Origin: JAIBCM01 sp041395165
GTDB lineage: Bacteria > Verrucomicrobiota > Verrucomicrobiia > JADLBR01 > JAIBCM01
NCBI GenBank assembly: GCA_041395165.1
Contig: JAWLBA010000007.1
Coordinates: 1 to 64,000, forward strand
DNA length: 64,000 nucleotides
Direction: 5' to 3'
The notes under the pieces are model-generated. The model was not told the DNA's origin and did no database searches. It was given only the letters and a program-made list of their open reading frames with translations. Both the position numbers and the translations under genes were made by a program. Below, piece after piece: positions 47,584 to 57,071 of the stretch; positions within the stretch are counted from its first letter, which is position 1, and every line of letters begins with the position of its first letter.

Positions 47584-48021
47584 TTATTTTTCTTGGTTTC
47601 GAAATTGGGAACGATATCTCCAATAAAGACCGCTTCCCATAGCTCCGATTAAATAAGCGAAGATATCCTTAGTGTCGGCAGTTCCTTTTTTCCAGAAGAG
47701 AGGGAAAAGCCATTCCATTAAAAATGACCATAGCAGGGTGTGATAGAAAATTTCTTGCCAAGTAGGAAAAGCTTTTTCTGGTCGTAAATGAAATCGGGCA
47801 TGAATCCATAATATAAGCGGTAAAACGCAGGGAATGAATAAGAGATCATTAAAATAGTTTTTGAAAAAGGGGGTAACAAAGTGAGCGGGCTTAATCAAAA
47901 ATCGATTAATACCATACAAGGAGCTGCTGCATAAGCAAAGTGGGTCCCGATAATAGTGGAAACGAGATGCTTTGTTGTTTTTAACAAAGCGCGCTTTTTG
48001 ACATTGCAGTAACAATCGCAA
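47584..48021 (-). CDS. Conserved hypothetical membrane protein
   Basis: A protein of up to 145 residues with about three hydrophobic helices. Recognisable segments are FVTPFFKNYFNDLLFIPCVLPLILW-type sequence (FKNYFNDLLFIPC) and TWQEIFYHTLLWSFLMEWLFPLF (as EIFYHTLLWSF), then DTKDIFAYLIGAMGSG. Similar short proteins are found in Bacteroidetes and Verrucomicrobia, sometimes named magnesium citrate secondary transporter, without experimental support I know of. The true start may be internal. It is convergent with rlpA. Confidence 0.6.
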   Translation of the reverse strand: MRLLLQCQKARFVKNNKASRFHYYRDPLCLCSSSLYGINRFLIKPAHFVTPFFKNYFNDLLFIPCVLPLILWIHARFHLRPEKAFPTWQEIFYHTLLWSFLMEWLFPLFWKKGTADTKDIFAYLIGAMGSGLYWRYRSQFRNQEK

Positions 48022-48106
48022 TCAATAATTTAGCCGTCATTATCATTTCTTTACTATAAGATAAATTTTTTAAAAAACCTAACGATTATCTTTAAAAAAT
48101 AGAAAA

Positions 48107-48178
48107 AGGCGAGAAGTCGGAATCGAACCGACGCATAAGGCTTTTGCAGAGCCTGCCTTACCACTTGGCTACCCCGCC
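48107..48178 (-). tRNA. tRNA-Cys (GCA)
   Basis: Minus strand: acceptor GGCGGGG pairs with TCTCGCC (two G-U pairs), the D arm has AGTGGTAAGGC, the anticodon stem AGGCT/AGCCT closes CTGCAAA (anticodon GCA), and the T arm holds GTTCGATTCC. No encoded CCA. Discriminator U, normal for tRNA-Cys. Confidence 0.94.
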
Positions 48179-48279
48179 GCTTAACATTTCAAAATTTGAT
48201 CCCGCTTTGGGCAGGACGAAATTTGAAATTAATAAAAAAATCTCAAATGACAAACTGTAAATTGCAAATTTAAGATTCT

Positions 48280-50073
48280 TTATAAGCCGCTGCCTGCTTT
48301 TAATTTTTCCGCTTTGCGAAATGGGCCGCTACCATCTTTTTCTGTGATGATGTCACGATAAAGTATGTCCGGACGGGATCATAGGCAACACATGTTCGGT
48401 GTAGGGCACAATGACATCAGGACATAAGCTTCTCGACTTTCGAGCATGCGTTTCAATGCGCCGTCAGGTCTTTTTTATGCGTGACTCGTTCGCAAGGCAC
48501 ACCGAAACTTTCGCACATTTTCACGTAGTCAGGATAGATGCGTTTCGGATCGCGCGATTCGCCTAAGAAAGTGTGGCCCCGATTGCTTTGATAAAAACGA
48601 TCCTCCCATTGCACTACCATGCCAAGATGTTGATTGTTTAAAATTAAAGCTTTCGCTGCAATGCGTTCAATGTGGGCTGTGGCGAGCTCTTGAATATTCA
48701 TCACGAAACTGCCATCTCCGTCGATATCTACGACTTCTTTATCGGGTCGTGCGAGTTTAGCACCAATAGCCGCAGGATAACCAAAACCCATAGCACCCAA
48801 ACCGGCTGAAGTAATAAAACTGCGCGGTTCATTGTAATCGTAATATTGTGCTGCCCACATCTGATGTTGGCCTACGCCCGTGGTGATGATAGCGTCACCT
48901 TTAGCCATTTCATAAAACCGACGAATCGCATGCTGCGGTTGAATCGTATCAGAGAGGCGTGTCGATGAAATGGAAAGGATAATCGCGTCGCCATTCCGCA
49001 ATTTTTTCGCGCCATTTTTTAAATTGATTTTTATCGATGGGATTTTTATCCAATAAACGATTTAATAACCGCAATGCATCGCGAATATCGCATTGGATTG
49101 GGAGCTGGACGATTTTATTTTTATTGATTTCAGAATTGTCGATGTCGATATGAACAATAGTGCCGTGTTCGGCAAATTTCTCGACTTTGCCTGCACGATC
49201 ATCAAATCGCACGCCAAACGCCAACAAGATCCGGCCTCATTTATCGCATTATTGGCATACACTGTCATGCATACCAGCCATTTCATGGAAAGCGGATGCT
49301 GGAAAGCATAATGCCCATAATCGTGGTGGCAACAGGGATGCCTGTTTTTCAACGAACTCTTTGAGGTCTTTATGCGCATTGGAAGAAATGATGCCACCGC
49401 CGACATAGAGTGCGGGGCGTTCCGGACTGCTAATTAGCCCAATCACTTCGTTTAAAGCAGTTAAGTCAGGTTCTTTGGAATTTGTTAACCCGCGCAGGTT
49501 GATTTTGTCGGGAAAAACGGGTTGCGTTTTGCTGTTGAATATTTTTAGGAATATCAATTAGCACAAGGGCCGGGTCGACCGGATTGAGCAATATAAAGCT
49601 TCTTTCACGGTGCGCAGGATATCGTTGACATCTGTTACCAGATAACTGTGCTTCACGATAGGCACCGTTACGCCAAACACGTCAGTTTCTTGAAAAGCGC
49701 CTTTGCCGATCATAAAAGTAGGCACTTGTCCGGTGATAGCCACTAATGGAATGCTATCGAGATAAGCATCGGCAATGCCTGTGACTAAATTCGTTGCGCC
49801 TGGACCCGAAGTGGCTAAGCAAACACCTGCTTTACCCGTAGCGCGTGCGTAACCTTCAGCGCCAAAAACGCCCCCTTGTTCATGGCGTGGGAGCACCGTG
49901 CGAATTTTGCGCGAACGCGTTAATGACTGGTGCATTTCCATACTTGCACCTCCTGGATAAGCAAAGAGAGCCTCAACACCTTCGCGCTCCAGGCATTGCA
50001 CCAGGAGGTCTGCCCCTTTAGCAGGTTCGCCGATGCGGATTTTGGACGTAATTTTAGCTGAACGACTTTTCAT
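48280..50073 (-). pseudogene. ilvB: Acetolactate synthase large subunit, multiply frameshifted
   Basis: AHAS makes acetolactate or acetohydroxybutyrate in branched-chain amino acid synthesis. The N-terminal TPP-binding domain reads cleanly from 50073 (VEALFAYPGGASMEMHQ, RHEQGGVFGAEGYARATG, ATSGPGATNLVTGIADAY). After about residue 165 the frame changes repeatedly: YIAQSGRPGP, LIDIPKNIQ, ALYVGGGIISSNAHKDL, a jumbled stretch at 49230-49330, AFGVRFDDRAGKVEKF, then a longer open part with TTGVGQHQMWAAQYY and the TPP motif DIDGDGSFVMN. The end (YTEHVLPMIPSG, then KLKAGSGL at 48280) is again shifted. At least six breaks are needed. A downstream ilvN is not present. Confidence 0.83.
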
Positions 50074-50173
50074 AACGAAACGAATCCTAGCGAGAATGAA
50101 GGGAGGTTACAAGCCATCATTAAAAACCCATTGACGATTTCGAGAAGAATGCTAGGTTGCCAAGCTTATTGAC

Positions 50174-50605
50174 ATGAAAACGTATAGTGCAAAAGTTTCG
50201 GAAATTACGCCCAAGTGGTATATTATTGATGCAACTGACCAGGTTTTGGGCAAGGTGGCAGAGCGTGCGGCCGTGGTGCTGCGAGGTAAACATAAAGCGA
50301 CTTTTACTTCTCACATTGATACAGGAGATTATGTGATTGTGATTAATGCCGAAAAAGTTCGTGTGACGGGCAAAAAGGAAACGCAAAAGGAGTATATGAG
50401 TTTTTCCGGTTATGTGGGTGGACATAAATCAGAAACTTTCGCTGCGCGACGTCAGCGTCGTCCAGAGTTACTGATTGAAAAAGCAGTTAGCGGCATGATT
50501 CCGCATAATCGTTTGGGTAGGCAAATTATTAAAAAATTAAAAGTTTATCGTGGTGCAGAACATCCGCATGAAGCGCAGTCGCCGGTAAAAATGGCCCTTC
50601 GCTAG
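50174..50605 (+). CDS. rplM: 50S ribosomal protein L13
   Basis: A 143-residue protein matching L13, an early-assembling large-subunit protein: WYIIDATDQVLGKVAERAA, LRGKHKATFTSHIDTGDYVIVINA (seen as RGKHKATFT and GDYVIVINAEKV), GMIPHNRLGRQIIKKLKVY and the C-terminal EHPHEAQSP. Length and motifs are normal. It forms the usual rplM-rpsI operon with 23 bp between genes. Confidence 0.97.
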   Translation: MKTYSAKVSEITPKWYIIDATDQVLGKVAERAAVVLRGKHKATFTSHIDTGDYVIVINAEKVRVTGKKETQKEYMSFSGYVGGHKSETFAARRQRRPELLIEKAVSGMIPHNRLGRQIIKKLKVYRGAEHPHEAQSPVKMALR

Positions 50606-50628
50606 AGAAATTTAATTGAAGTAAAATT

Positions 50629-51018
50629 ATGAGTGAAAAAATTCAAGCAACTGGTCGACGCAAAACCGCTGTGGCCAGTGTAACCTTAAGTGAAGGTAGA
50701 GGAGAAATCCAAGTAAACGGCCGAGATTTTGAAGATTATTTTTGCACCTCATCCATGCGAGAACAGGTTTTGGCTTCGTTAACGGCAGTCGAAGCGCATA
50801 AAACATTTAATGTGGCGATTAAAGCAACAGGTGGAGGACTTTCAGGGCAAGCCGTTGCCGCTCGACACGCTCTAGCGCGCGCTTTGCTTAAAGTGAATCC
50901 GGAATATCGCGCTAAGTTGAAAGAACTAGGTTATTTAAAGCGAGATCCACGGATGCGCGAACGTAAAAAACCGGGTCAACCCGGTGCTCGTAAGCGCTTT
51001 CAATTTTCCAAGCGATAA
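50629..51018 (+). CDS. rpsI: 30S ribosomal protein S9
   Basis: A 129-residue S9 protein. Motifs are ATGRRKTAVASVTL, the RGEIQVNGRDFEDYF segment, GGGLSGQAVAARHALARAL, and the basic C-terminal tail (RMRERKKPGQPGARKRFQFSKR read as ERKKPGQPGARKRF and FQFSKR) that reaches the P-site tRNA. A short hairpin (GGATG/CATCC, about 51039-51056) follows the gene but lacks a T run. Confidence 0.97.
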   Translation: MSEKIQATGRRKTAVASVTLSEGRGEIQVNGRDFEDYFCTSSMREQVLASLTAVEAHKTFNVAIKATGGGLSGQAVAARHALARALLKVNPEYRAKLKELGYLKRDPRMRERKKPGQPGARKRFQFSKR

Positions 51019-51171
51019 TTTTGATGCTCCCGATAGCATGGGGATGTGGCCAGGCATCCTGTATCCTTTAAAGCTTTATCAGATTTTTCTTTCTTTTTTC
51101 GGCGAAAATTTTTTTGAGCGTTGCTATATTTTACTAATGAGAGTAGTTGCTCTAAAGAAATTGATAGAGCA

Positions 51172-51205
51172 ATAAAAAAGCCGCCCAGCGGATGCCGGCC
51201 GGCTT
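51172..51205 (-). terminator. Rho-independent terminator of the SWIB gene
   Basis: On the minus strand AAGCCGGCC...GGCGGCTT forms a GC-rich stem with one bulge (51178-51205) followed by a run of six T (51179-51174). It stands 24 bp after the stop at 51229. Confidence 0.85.
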
Positions 51206-51228
51206 GAAATTTCTTTTACAGATTAAAC

Positions 51229-51507
51229 CTATTTTAAATGTTTATTAACGAGTTTGGTCATTTCAAACATGCTAACAGAATTTTTTCCGCCAAAAACTGT
51301 TTTTAAAGCTGCATCTGCATTGATTTGGGTGCGCACTTTTTTATCTTGCAGGTCATTTTTACGAATGTAAGCCCACAATTTCTTGGTAAGCTCAGTTCGG
51401 GGAAGAGGTTTTTCACCTACGACAGCTGATAAAGCAGCGTCGGGTTGCACCGGTTTCATAAAAGCTGCATTAGGTTTACGGGTAGATTTCTTTTTAGTTG
51501 TTGCCAT
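51229..51507 (-). CDS. SWIB/MDM2 domain protein
   Basis: A 92-residue protein: a Lys/Ser-rich N-terminus (MATTKKKSTRKPN) and then a SWIB fold (PLPRTELTKKLWAYIRKNDLQD, as LTKKLWAYIRKNDLQD; INADAALKTVFGGKNSVSMFEMTKLVNKHL, as VFGGKNSVSMFEMT). SWIB domains are common in eukaryotic chromatin remodelers and occur in Chlamydiae and Verrucomicrobia as small basic proteins, perhaps nucleoid-associated. It has its own terminator and is convergent with rplM-rpsI. Its length matches bacterial SWIB proteins. Confidence 0.9.
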   Translation of the reverse strand: MATTKKKSTRKPNAAFMKPVQPDAALSAVVGEKPLPRTELTKKLWAYIRKNDLQDKKVRTQINADAALKTVFGGKNSVSMFEMTKLVNKHLK

Positions 51508-51650
51508 AGTTTTTTATTTTTTGGTTAAGGTTTAAAATTTGGGAGTCATCTCCTTTTTTCTGCCTCTAGGAATTAGAGGGTAGAAGCGAAGTTTGCAATA
51601 GAAATATTTCTTTTTTAAAATGCAGTTGATATTTCAAGGTGCGAATTTTT

Positions 51651-53483
51651 TTAAGGAAGTGGTGGCTGCCATTGTTGAGGCGCGCGCATGAGTCTTCCGA
51701 TTAATGCTTCTCTTTCGGCGAGAAGTTCTTGAGGTAAACGATCGTAAAGTTTGAAGAAAAATTCTTCGTGAAGCAGTGTTTCTTTTTTCCAAATTTCGGT
51801 GTCGATGGACATGAGTTGAGAAAATTTTTCTGCTGGTATTTCCAGTCCTTTCCATTCGATGTCTTGATAACGTGGCACCCAACCGAGCGGACTTTCGATG
51901 GAGCGAACCCGACCGTGAACGCGATCGATGATCCATTTTAGGACGCGCATGTTGTCTCCAAAACCTGGCCATAAAAAGTTACCATGTTCATCTTTTCGAA
52001 ACCAGTTGACGTGAAAAATTCTTGGCGGGTTATGCAAGTGGGCGCCGATATTCAACCAATGACGAAAATAGTCGGCCATGTGATAACCGCAGAATGGGAG
52101 CATAGCCATAGGGTCGCGCCGAATTTCGCCGATTTTACCGGCAGCGGCAGCAGTGGTTTCGGAGCCCATGGTGGCTGCGAGGTAGACGCCGTGTTGCCAT
52201 TGAAAAGCTTGAAAGACGAGTGGCACTTGCGAGGATCGTCGTCCACCGAAAATGAAAGCGCTAATGGGTAGGCCCATCGGATTTTCCCAATCAGGATCGA
52301 TGGAGGGGCATTGTTGGGCGGGTGCTGTGAAGCGCGTTGGGATGGGCTGCTTTGTGGCCGCAATCGGGTGTCCAGGGTTGGCCTTGCCAATCAGTAAGTT
52401 GAGGTGGAGGCGCATCGGTTAAGCCTTCCCACCAAACATCTTTGTCGGGGGTTAAAGCGACGTTGGTAAAGATTGTGTTTTTTTCGATGGTTTTGATGGC
52501 ATTGGGATTGGATTTGGGTGAGGTGCCAGGGGCTACTCCAAAGTAACCGGCTTCGGGATTGATCGCATATAAACGCCGTCTGGCCCAGGCTTGATCCAGG
52601 CAATATCGTCGCCAGCGGTCCAAATTTTCCAACCATGAAAGGCTGTTTGTGGGGGGATGAGCATGGCAAAATTGGTTTTGCCGCAAGCGCTAGGGAAGGC
52701 TGCTGCCACATAAGTTTTTTCGCCGCTGGGCGATTCGACACCGAGAATGAGCATGTGTTCGGCCATCCAACCTTCTTCTTGGGCCATGCAAGAGGCGATT
52801 CTTAAAGCAAAGCATTTTTTACCAAGAAGTGCGTTGCCGCCATAGCCGCTTCCGTAAGACCAAATGGATCGTTCTTCAGGAAAATGGACAATATATTTAT
52901 GTTCTTTGTTGCAAGGCCAAGGGATATCTTTTTGACCGGACTTTAAAGGCATGCCAACGGAATGGAGGCAGGGCACGAAATCGCCTTCTTCTCCTAGTAA
53001 ATCGAGCACTTTTTTACCCATACGCGTCATGATACGCATGTGGCAAACGACGTAGGGCGAGTCGGTAATTTCGATGCCGATGTGAGAAATATGTGATCCT
53101 AAGGGGCCCATACTAAAGGGAACGACGTAAAGGGTGCGCCCTTTCATGCAACCCCGAAATAAGTTGTTAAGAATTGCTTTCATTTCGCGAGGCGGCATCC
53201 AGTTGTTGGTGGGGCCGGCATCTTCGCGACGTAAGCTACAGATAAAAGTGCGGTCTTCAACTCGAGCGACATCAGACGGATCAGATAAAGCTAAAAAACT
53301 ATTGGGACGTTTTTCTGAATTGAGTCGCTGAAAAGTTCCGGTTTGGAGCATTTTTTCGCATAGCGCATCGTATTCTGCTTGAGAGCCATCGCACCAAGAA
53401 ATGTCATCGGGTTGGCAGAGTTCTGCGATTTCCTTGACCCAGGCAATTAATTTTTGGTTTTTTGTCGGAGGAGAAAATTTCAT
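51651..53483 (-). pseudogene. pckG: Phosphoenolpyruvate carboxykinase (GTP), two frameshifts
   Basis: PEPCK-GTP turns oxaloacetate into PEP in gluconeogenesis. The start is MKFSPPTKNQ at 53483. The first frame covers LCEKMLQTG, RTFICSLRREDAGPTNNW, the substrate motif SMGPLGS, and the nucleotide loop FPSACGKTN with its reactive cysteine. A shift near 52565 leads to YAINPEAGYFGVAPGTS. A second near 52334 leads to TAPAQQCPSIDP, NPMGLPISAFIFGGRR and the C-terminus at 51651. Both breaks fit loss of a CG unit in CG-rich steps, giving about 610 residues when restored. All catalytic motifs are otherwise present. Confidence 0.87.
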
Positions 53484-53608
53484 ATTGTTAAGTTTTCTTA
53501 ACAGCTTTTGATGAGAGTGCAAGCTCACGCCCATTAATGTTTAGGGACTGCTATCGACAAATTTTCGAGGCTTGCGCTACTGCCATCTATTGCTTAAAGA
53601 AAGAGGCA

Positions 53609-54160
53609 ATGACTTATCATGTTTCATTAAAAGTCGTAGCGATTGTTTTAGGAATTTTAATCGGTGGCGGCGGGTTGTTGGGGCTTTTGTTTTCAGAAAA
53701 AATACGATTAGGTGCTAAGTATTTTCCGAGAAATTATTTTTGGGGTGTGGTGTTGATGGTGTTTGCTATCGCTTGGACAGCTTGGTTGATTTCATTTGTG
53801 GATTTGGGTGAATATAGTGGTATTCGGCATTGGATGATTTTAGCGGTGATGTTGCTGGGTTTTGCCACGATTATTTTTTTGCCCGATTTTTTAACAGCGC
53901 GAGCGTTGGGAGTATTATTATTGTTGGGGGCTGAGGTTTTGTTGAGCGCAGCTTTTCCAGTGGAAAAGTCGAGTCGTTACGTGATTACGATTTTAGCTTA
54001 TGTTTGGGCAGTAGTGGGCATGATTTTTGTCGCTTTGCCTTATCATTTGCGCGATTTATTGTTTTGGGTTTGTGAGTCACCGGCCCGTTTTCGTGCTGGG
54101 GCTTGGATTCGGCTTATTTTGGGTCTGATTTTGGTGTGGTTGGGTATGTTTGTTTATTAG
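53609..54160 (+). CDS. Hypothetical multi-pass membrane protein
   Basis: I start at MTYHVSLKVVAIVLG (53609); an upstream in-frame start at 53537 is possible but adds a poor N-terminus. The 183-residue protein has about six hydrophobic helices (VVAIVLGILIGGGGLLGLLF, YFWGVVLMVFAIAWTAWLI-like and others) and almost no polar motifs. I do not recognise it. It is divergent from pckG. Confidence 0.6.
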   Translation: MTYHVSLKVVAIVLGILIGGGGLLGLLFSEKIRLGAKYFPRNYFWGVVLMVFAIAWTAWLISFVDLGEYSGIRHWMILAVMLLGFATIIFLPDFLTARALGVLLLLGAEVLLSAAFPVEKSSRYVITILAYVWAVVGMIFVALPYHLRDLLFWVCESPARFRAGAWIRLILGLILVWLGMFVY

Positions 54161-54375
54161 TAGTCAGTGATCAGTTTTCAGTATTCAGAGCTAGCTATTA
54201 AAAATAATGCTTTGATTTTAAGTGGGTTATATCTTTTCAGACTGCTTTAAACTTGTCGCTATCTTTCATTTTGGGTATATCTAAGACGAGGGACGGTGAT
54301 TTCTCTTGGCAGTCAAGCTGGTCAAGTCGCTCCCTTTTTTCAAAAAATAAATTTCAAGAGTTACAGGAGTATCTT

Positions 54376-55602
54376 ATGGCAAATGCGTTAGTGATTGGGA
54401 TGGGTGGAGTTGGTTCGGTAATTAGTAAAAAGTTGCACAGTTATGATTGTTTTGATCGAATTTATTTAGCGGATGTTGATACGATTTTTGCTTTGGCTTT
54501 GCATGAGAAAACGAAAAAAAGTCGGTTTCATGTGACACAACTTAATGCCATGGACACAGCGAAGTTGGCGCAGTTCATGAAGGATAAGAAGATTGATGTG
54601 ACGTGTAATGCTTCCCTTTGCACGACGAATCATTCGGTGTTAGAGGCGTGTGCACAAGCGGGATCACATTATACGGATATGGCAGCGGATATTTATTCGC
54701 CACCTGGGGTTAAGCGGCCTGGTAAAAATTCTTACGAAGCGGAAATTGAAAAGTTTAATGATCGTTTTGTGGAAAAGGGTATTACGGGGGTGTTGTGTAT
54801 GGGAATGGATCCGGGTGCGGTGAATGTGTTTGCGCGTTGGGCGGTCGATCGCTTGGACACGGCGAGCAGTATTCGTGTGTTGGACGCGGATAATGCGGAA
54901 GTGAAGGGCTATCGTTTTGCTGTGTTATTTTCGCCTGAGACGTTATTTGAAGAGTTAGCAGCGATTCCTTATTATGTAAAAGAGGGGCGCGTAACATCAG
55001 GCAAACCTTTAGAGACGGAAGTGGAATGGATTCGGTTTCCAGAGCCGATTGGGATGATGAAAACCTATGCGGTGGCTCACGAAGAGGGTGTAAGTTTAGG
55101 AATTTATCCTCCGTTTGTGGCTAAGGGTGTGAAATATTCGGTTTTTAAGTATACTTTATCAGATAAGGTGGTGAATTTATCGAAAGCTTTATCTCTTTTA
55201 GATGTGGACACTTGGAAAAAGGTAAAAGTGGATGGAGTAGAAGTGGCACCGATTCGGGTAGCAACGGCGAATCTGCCAAAGCCTGCACAATTAGGGCCGA
55301 CGGTAGAAGGTTACTCATGCGTGGGCACGGAAGTGCGCGGAATGAAAGATAAAAAGAATGTGGAATATTTTATTTATACGATGGACGATCATCGAAAAAC
55401 TTACGAAAAATATGGATATTCTTTGACTGTGGTGCAGACCGGCATTCCGCCAGCGATGACAGCGAAATATTTGGTGACGGGCCAAATTAAAGAAAAAGGT
55501 GTTTTGATGCCGGAAGCTTTGAAACCGGATGTGTTCATGGAAGATTTTTCCAAAGAAGGATTACCCATTTTTGTTGAAAAACGTGAAGTGGAAAGGATTT
55601 AA
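54376..55602 (+). CDS. Saccharopine dehydrogenase-like NAD(P)-dependent reductase
   Basis: The start is the ATG at 54376 (MANALVIGMGGVGSVISKKL), preceded by CAGGAG; longer starts lack a binding site. The 408-residue protein has an N-terminal Rossmann fold (VIGMGGVGSV) and family segments such as NASLCTTNHSVLEACAQAG and LCMGMDPGAVNVFARW. The family includes saccharopine dehydrogenase and carboxynorspermidine/carboxyspermidine synthase; I cannot decide between them by eye. Two aldehyde dehydrogenases and an aminotransferase follow, so either a polyamine or a lysine semialdehyde pathway is plausible. A carboxynorspermidine decarboxylase is not in the window. Confidence 0.82.
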   Translation: MANALVIGMGGVGSVISKKLHSYDCFDRIYLADVDTIFALALHEKTKKSRFHVTQLNAMDTAKLAQFMKDKKIDVTCNASLCTTNHSVLEACAQAGSHYTDMAADIYSPPGVKRPGKNSYEAEIEKFNDRFVEKGITGVLCMGMDPGAVNVFARWAVDRLDTASSIRVLDADNAEVKGYRFAVLFSPETLFEELAAIPYYVKEGRVTSGKPLETEVEWIRFPEPIGMMKTYAVAHEEGVSLGIYPPFVAKGVKYSVFKYTLSDKVVNLSKALSLLDVDTWKKVKVDGVEVAPIRVATANLPKPAQLGPTVEGYSCVGTEVRGMKDKKNVEYFIYTMDDHRKTYEKYGYSLTVVQTGIPPAMTAKYLVTGQIKEKGVLMPEALKPDVFMEDFSKEGLPIFVEKREVERI

Positions 55603-55620
55603 TTTTATTTAAAAAAATTT

Positions 55621-57051
55621 ATGGCGCTCAAAGTAAAAGGTTTGTTAATAGGGGAAGAATGGGTTTCTTCTCCCAATTCTTATTCGCTTCGGAATCCGTA
55701 TTCTGGCGAAGAAATTGCAAAAATTCCTATGGCAACAGAGGAGTTGTTGGAGCGTGGTATTCAAAAGGCGCATGAGACGTTTGAAATAGTTTGCAAACAA
55801 TCTGCGTCGGAACGTTCCGATTTATTGCGTTCAATTGCAGCGGAATTGGAAAAACGTCGTGATGATTTCATCGAAGCGTTGATTGTGGAAGCTGGCAAGC
55901 CGATTACGTTTGCCGAAGTGGAAGCATCGCGCGCGGTGATGACGTTTACTATTGCGGCGGAAGAGGCGCGTCATCAAGAAGGGCATCTTTTGGATATTGA
56001 TGCTTTGCCTCCTGGGAAAGACCATTTTGGGTTAATTAAACGTTTTCCCATTGGCGTGATTGCGGGCATTACTCCGTTTAATTTTCCGTTGAATTTAGTC
56101 GCTCATAAAGTGGCGCCCTGTTTGGCTACGGGTAACACGATGCTGCTTAAACCGGCAGCCAAAACGCCTTTATGTTCTTTATTGTTGGGCGAAGTGTTAT
56201 TGAAAGCAGGTATGACGCCTGGTCAGGTAAATATCATGCCTTGCTCTAATGAATTGGCCGGTAAATTAATTTCAGATGAGCGCATTAAAAAAATTTCTTT
56301 CACAGGCAGCCCGGAGGTGGGATGGCGGTTGAAAGCGGGCTGCGGTCGGAAAAAAATCACTTTGGAATTAGGCGGTAACGCGGGAGTGATTGTTCATGAC
56401 GACGCAGATTGGGAAGCAGCGATTCCTTTAATTGCCACGGGCGGATTTTCTTATGCTGGGCAATCTTGCATTAGTGTGCAACGGATTTTAGTGCAAGAAT
56501 CCATTTTTGAAAGTTTTAAAGAAAGATTTGTGGATCACGTTAAAAACAAAATCAAAACGGGTGATCCCAAACAACGCGATGTAACAGTTGGGCCGATGAT
56601 TGATGAAGGCTCTTTAAAACGCATTGATAGTTGGGTGCAAGAAGCAGCGAAAGAAGGCGCTAAGGTGCTCGTGGGTGGAAAAGTTAATGGCAACTGTTTT
56701 GAAGCGACCGTTTTGGATGGTGTGAAAGCGGGCATGAAGGTTTGCGCTCAGGAAGTTTTTGCGCCGGTGGTGACGCTGCAATCGTATCGAACGTATGATG
56801 AAGCATTGCAGATAGTGAATGATTCACGTTACGGTTTGCAAGCGGGCGTTTTTACCAACGACATGAAACGTGCGATGCAAGCTTTTACCGAGCTGGAAGT
56901 GGGCGGTGTTTTGATTAATCAAGTGCCGACGTTTCGCGTAGAAAATATGCCTTACGGTGGAGTAAAAGATAGCGGATTTGGTCGCGAAGGATTGCGTTAT
57001 GCGATGGAAGAAATGATGGAAATGAAAGCTTTGATTTTTAATTTGAAATAA
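55621..57051 (+). CDS. NAD(P)-dependent aldehyde dehydrogenase
   Basis: A 476-residue ALDH-superfamily protein. Visible elements are the Rossmann part (ITPFNFPLNLVAHKVAP, LLKPAAKTPL), SFTGSPEVGWRL, the general-base glutamate in LELGGNAGVIV, the catalytic cysteine in YAGQSCISVQRI, EVFAPVV, and NDSRYGLQAGVFT. It is most like the lactaldehyde/succinate-semialdehyde/GapN-like branch. It begins 18 bp after the saccharopine-dehydrogenase-like gene, so it probably oxidises the semialdehyde from that step. The exact substrate is not known. Confidence 0.9.
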   Translation: MALKVKGLLIGEEWVSSPNSYSLRNPYSGEEIAKIPMATEELLERGIQKAHETFEIVCKQSASERSDLLRSIAAELEKRRDDFIEALIVEAGKPITFAEVEASRAVMTFTIAAEEARHQEGHLLDIDALPPGKDHFGLIKRFPIGVIAGITPFNFPLNLVAHKVAPCLATGNTMLLKPAAKTPLCSLLLGEVLLKAGMTPGQVNIMPCSNELAGKLISDERIKKISFTGSPEVGWRLKAGCGRKKITLELGGNAGVIVHDDADWEAAIPLIATGGFSYAGQSCISVQRILVQESIFESFKERFVDHVKNKIKTGDPKQRDVTVGPMIDEGSLKRIDSWVQEAAKEGAKVLVGGKVNGNCFEATVLDGVKAGMKVCAQEVFAPVVTLQSYRTYDEALQIVNDSRYGLQAGVFTNDMKRAMQAFTELEVGGVLINQVPTFRVENMPYGGVKDSGFGREGLRYAMEEMMEMKALIFNLK

Positions 57052-57071
57052 GAAAGCGGAAAGGAACAGTC

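Noticed and set aside
54241..54375. Possible attenuator or riboswitch before the saccharopine-dehydrogenase-like gene
   Set aside because: GGGA...TCCC followed by a T run can be drawn, but the stem is short with mismatches, and no riboswitch core that I know is visible.
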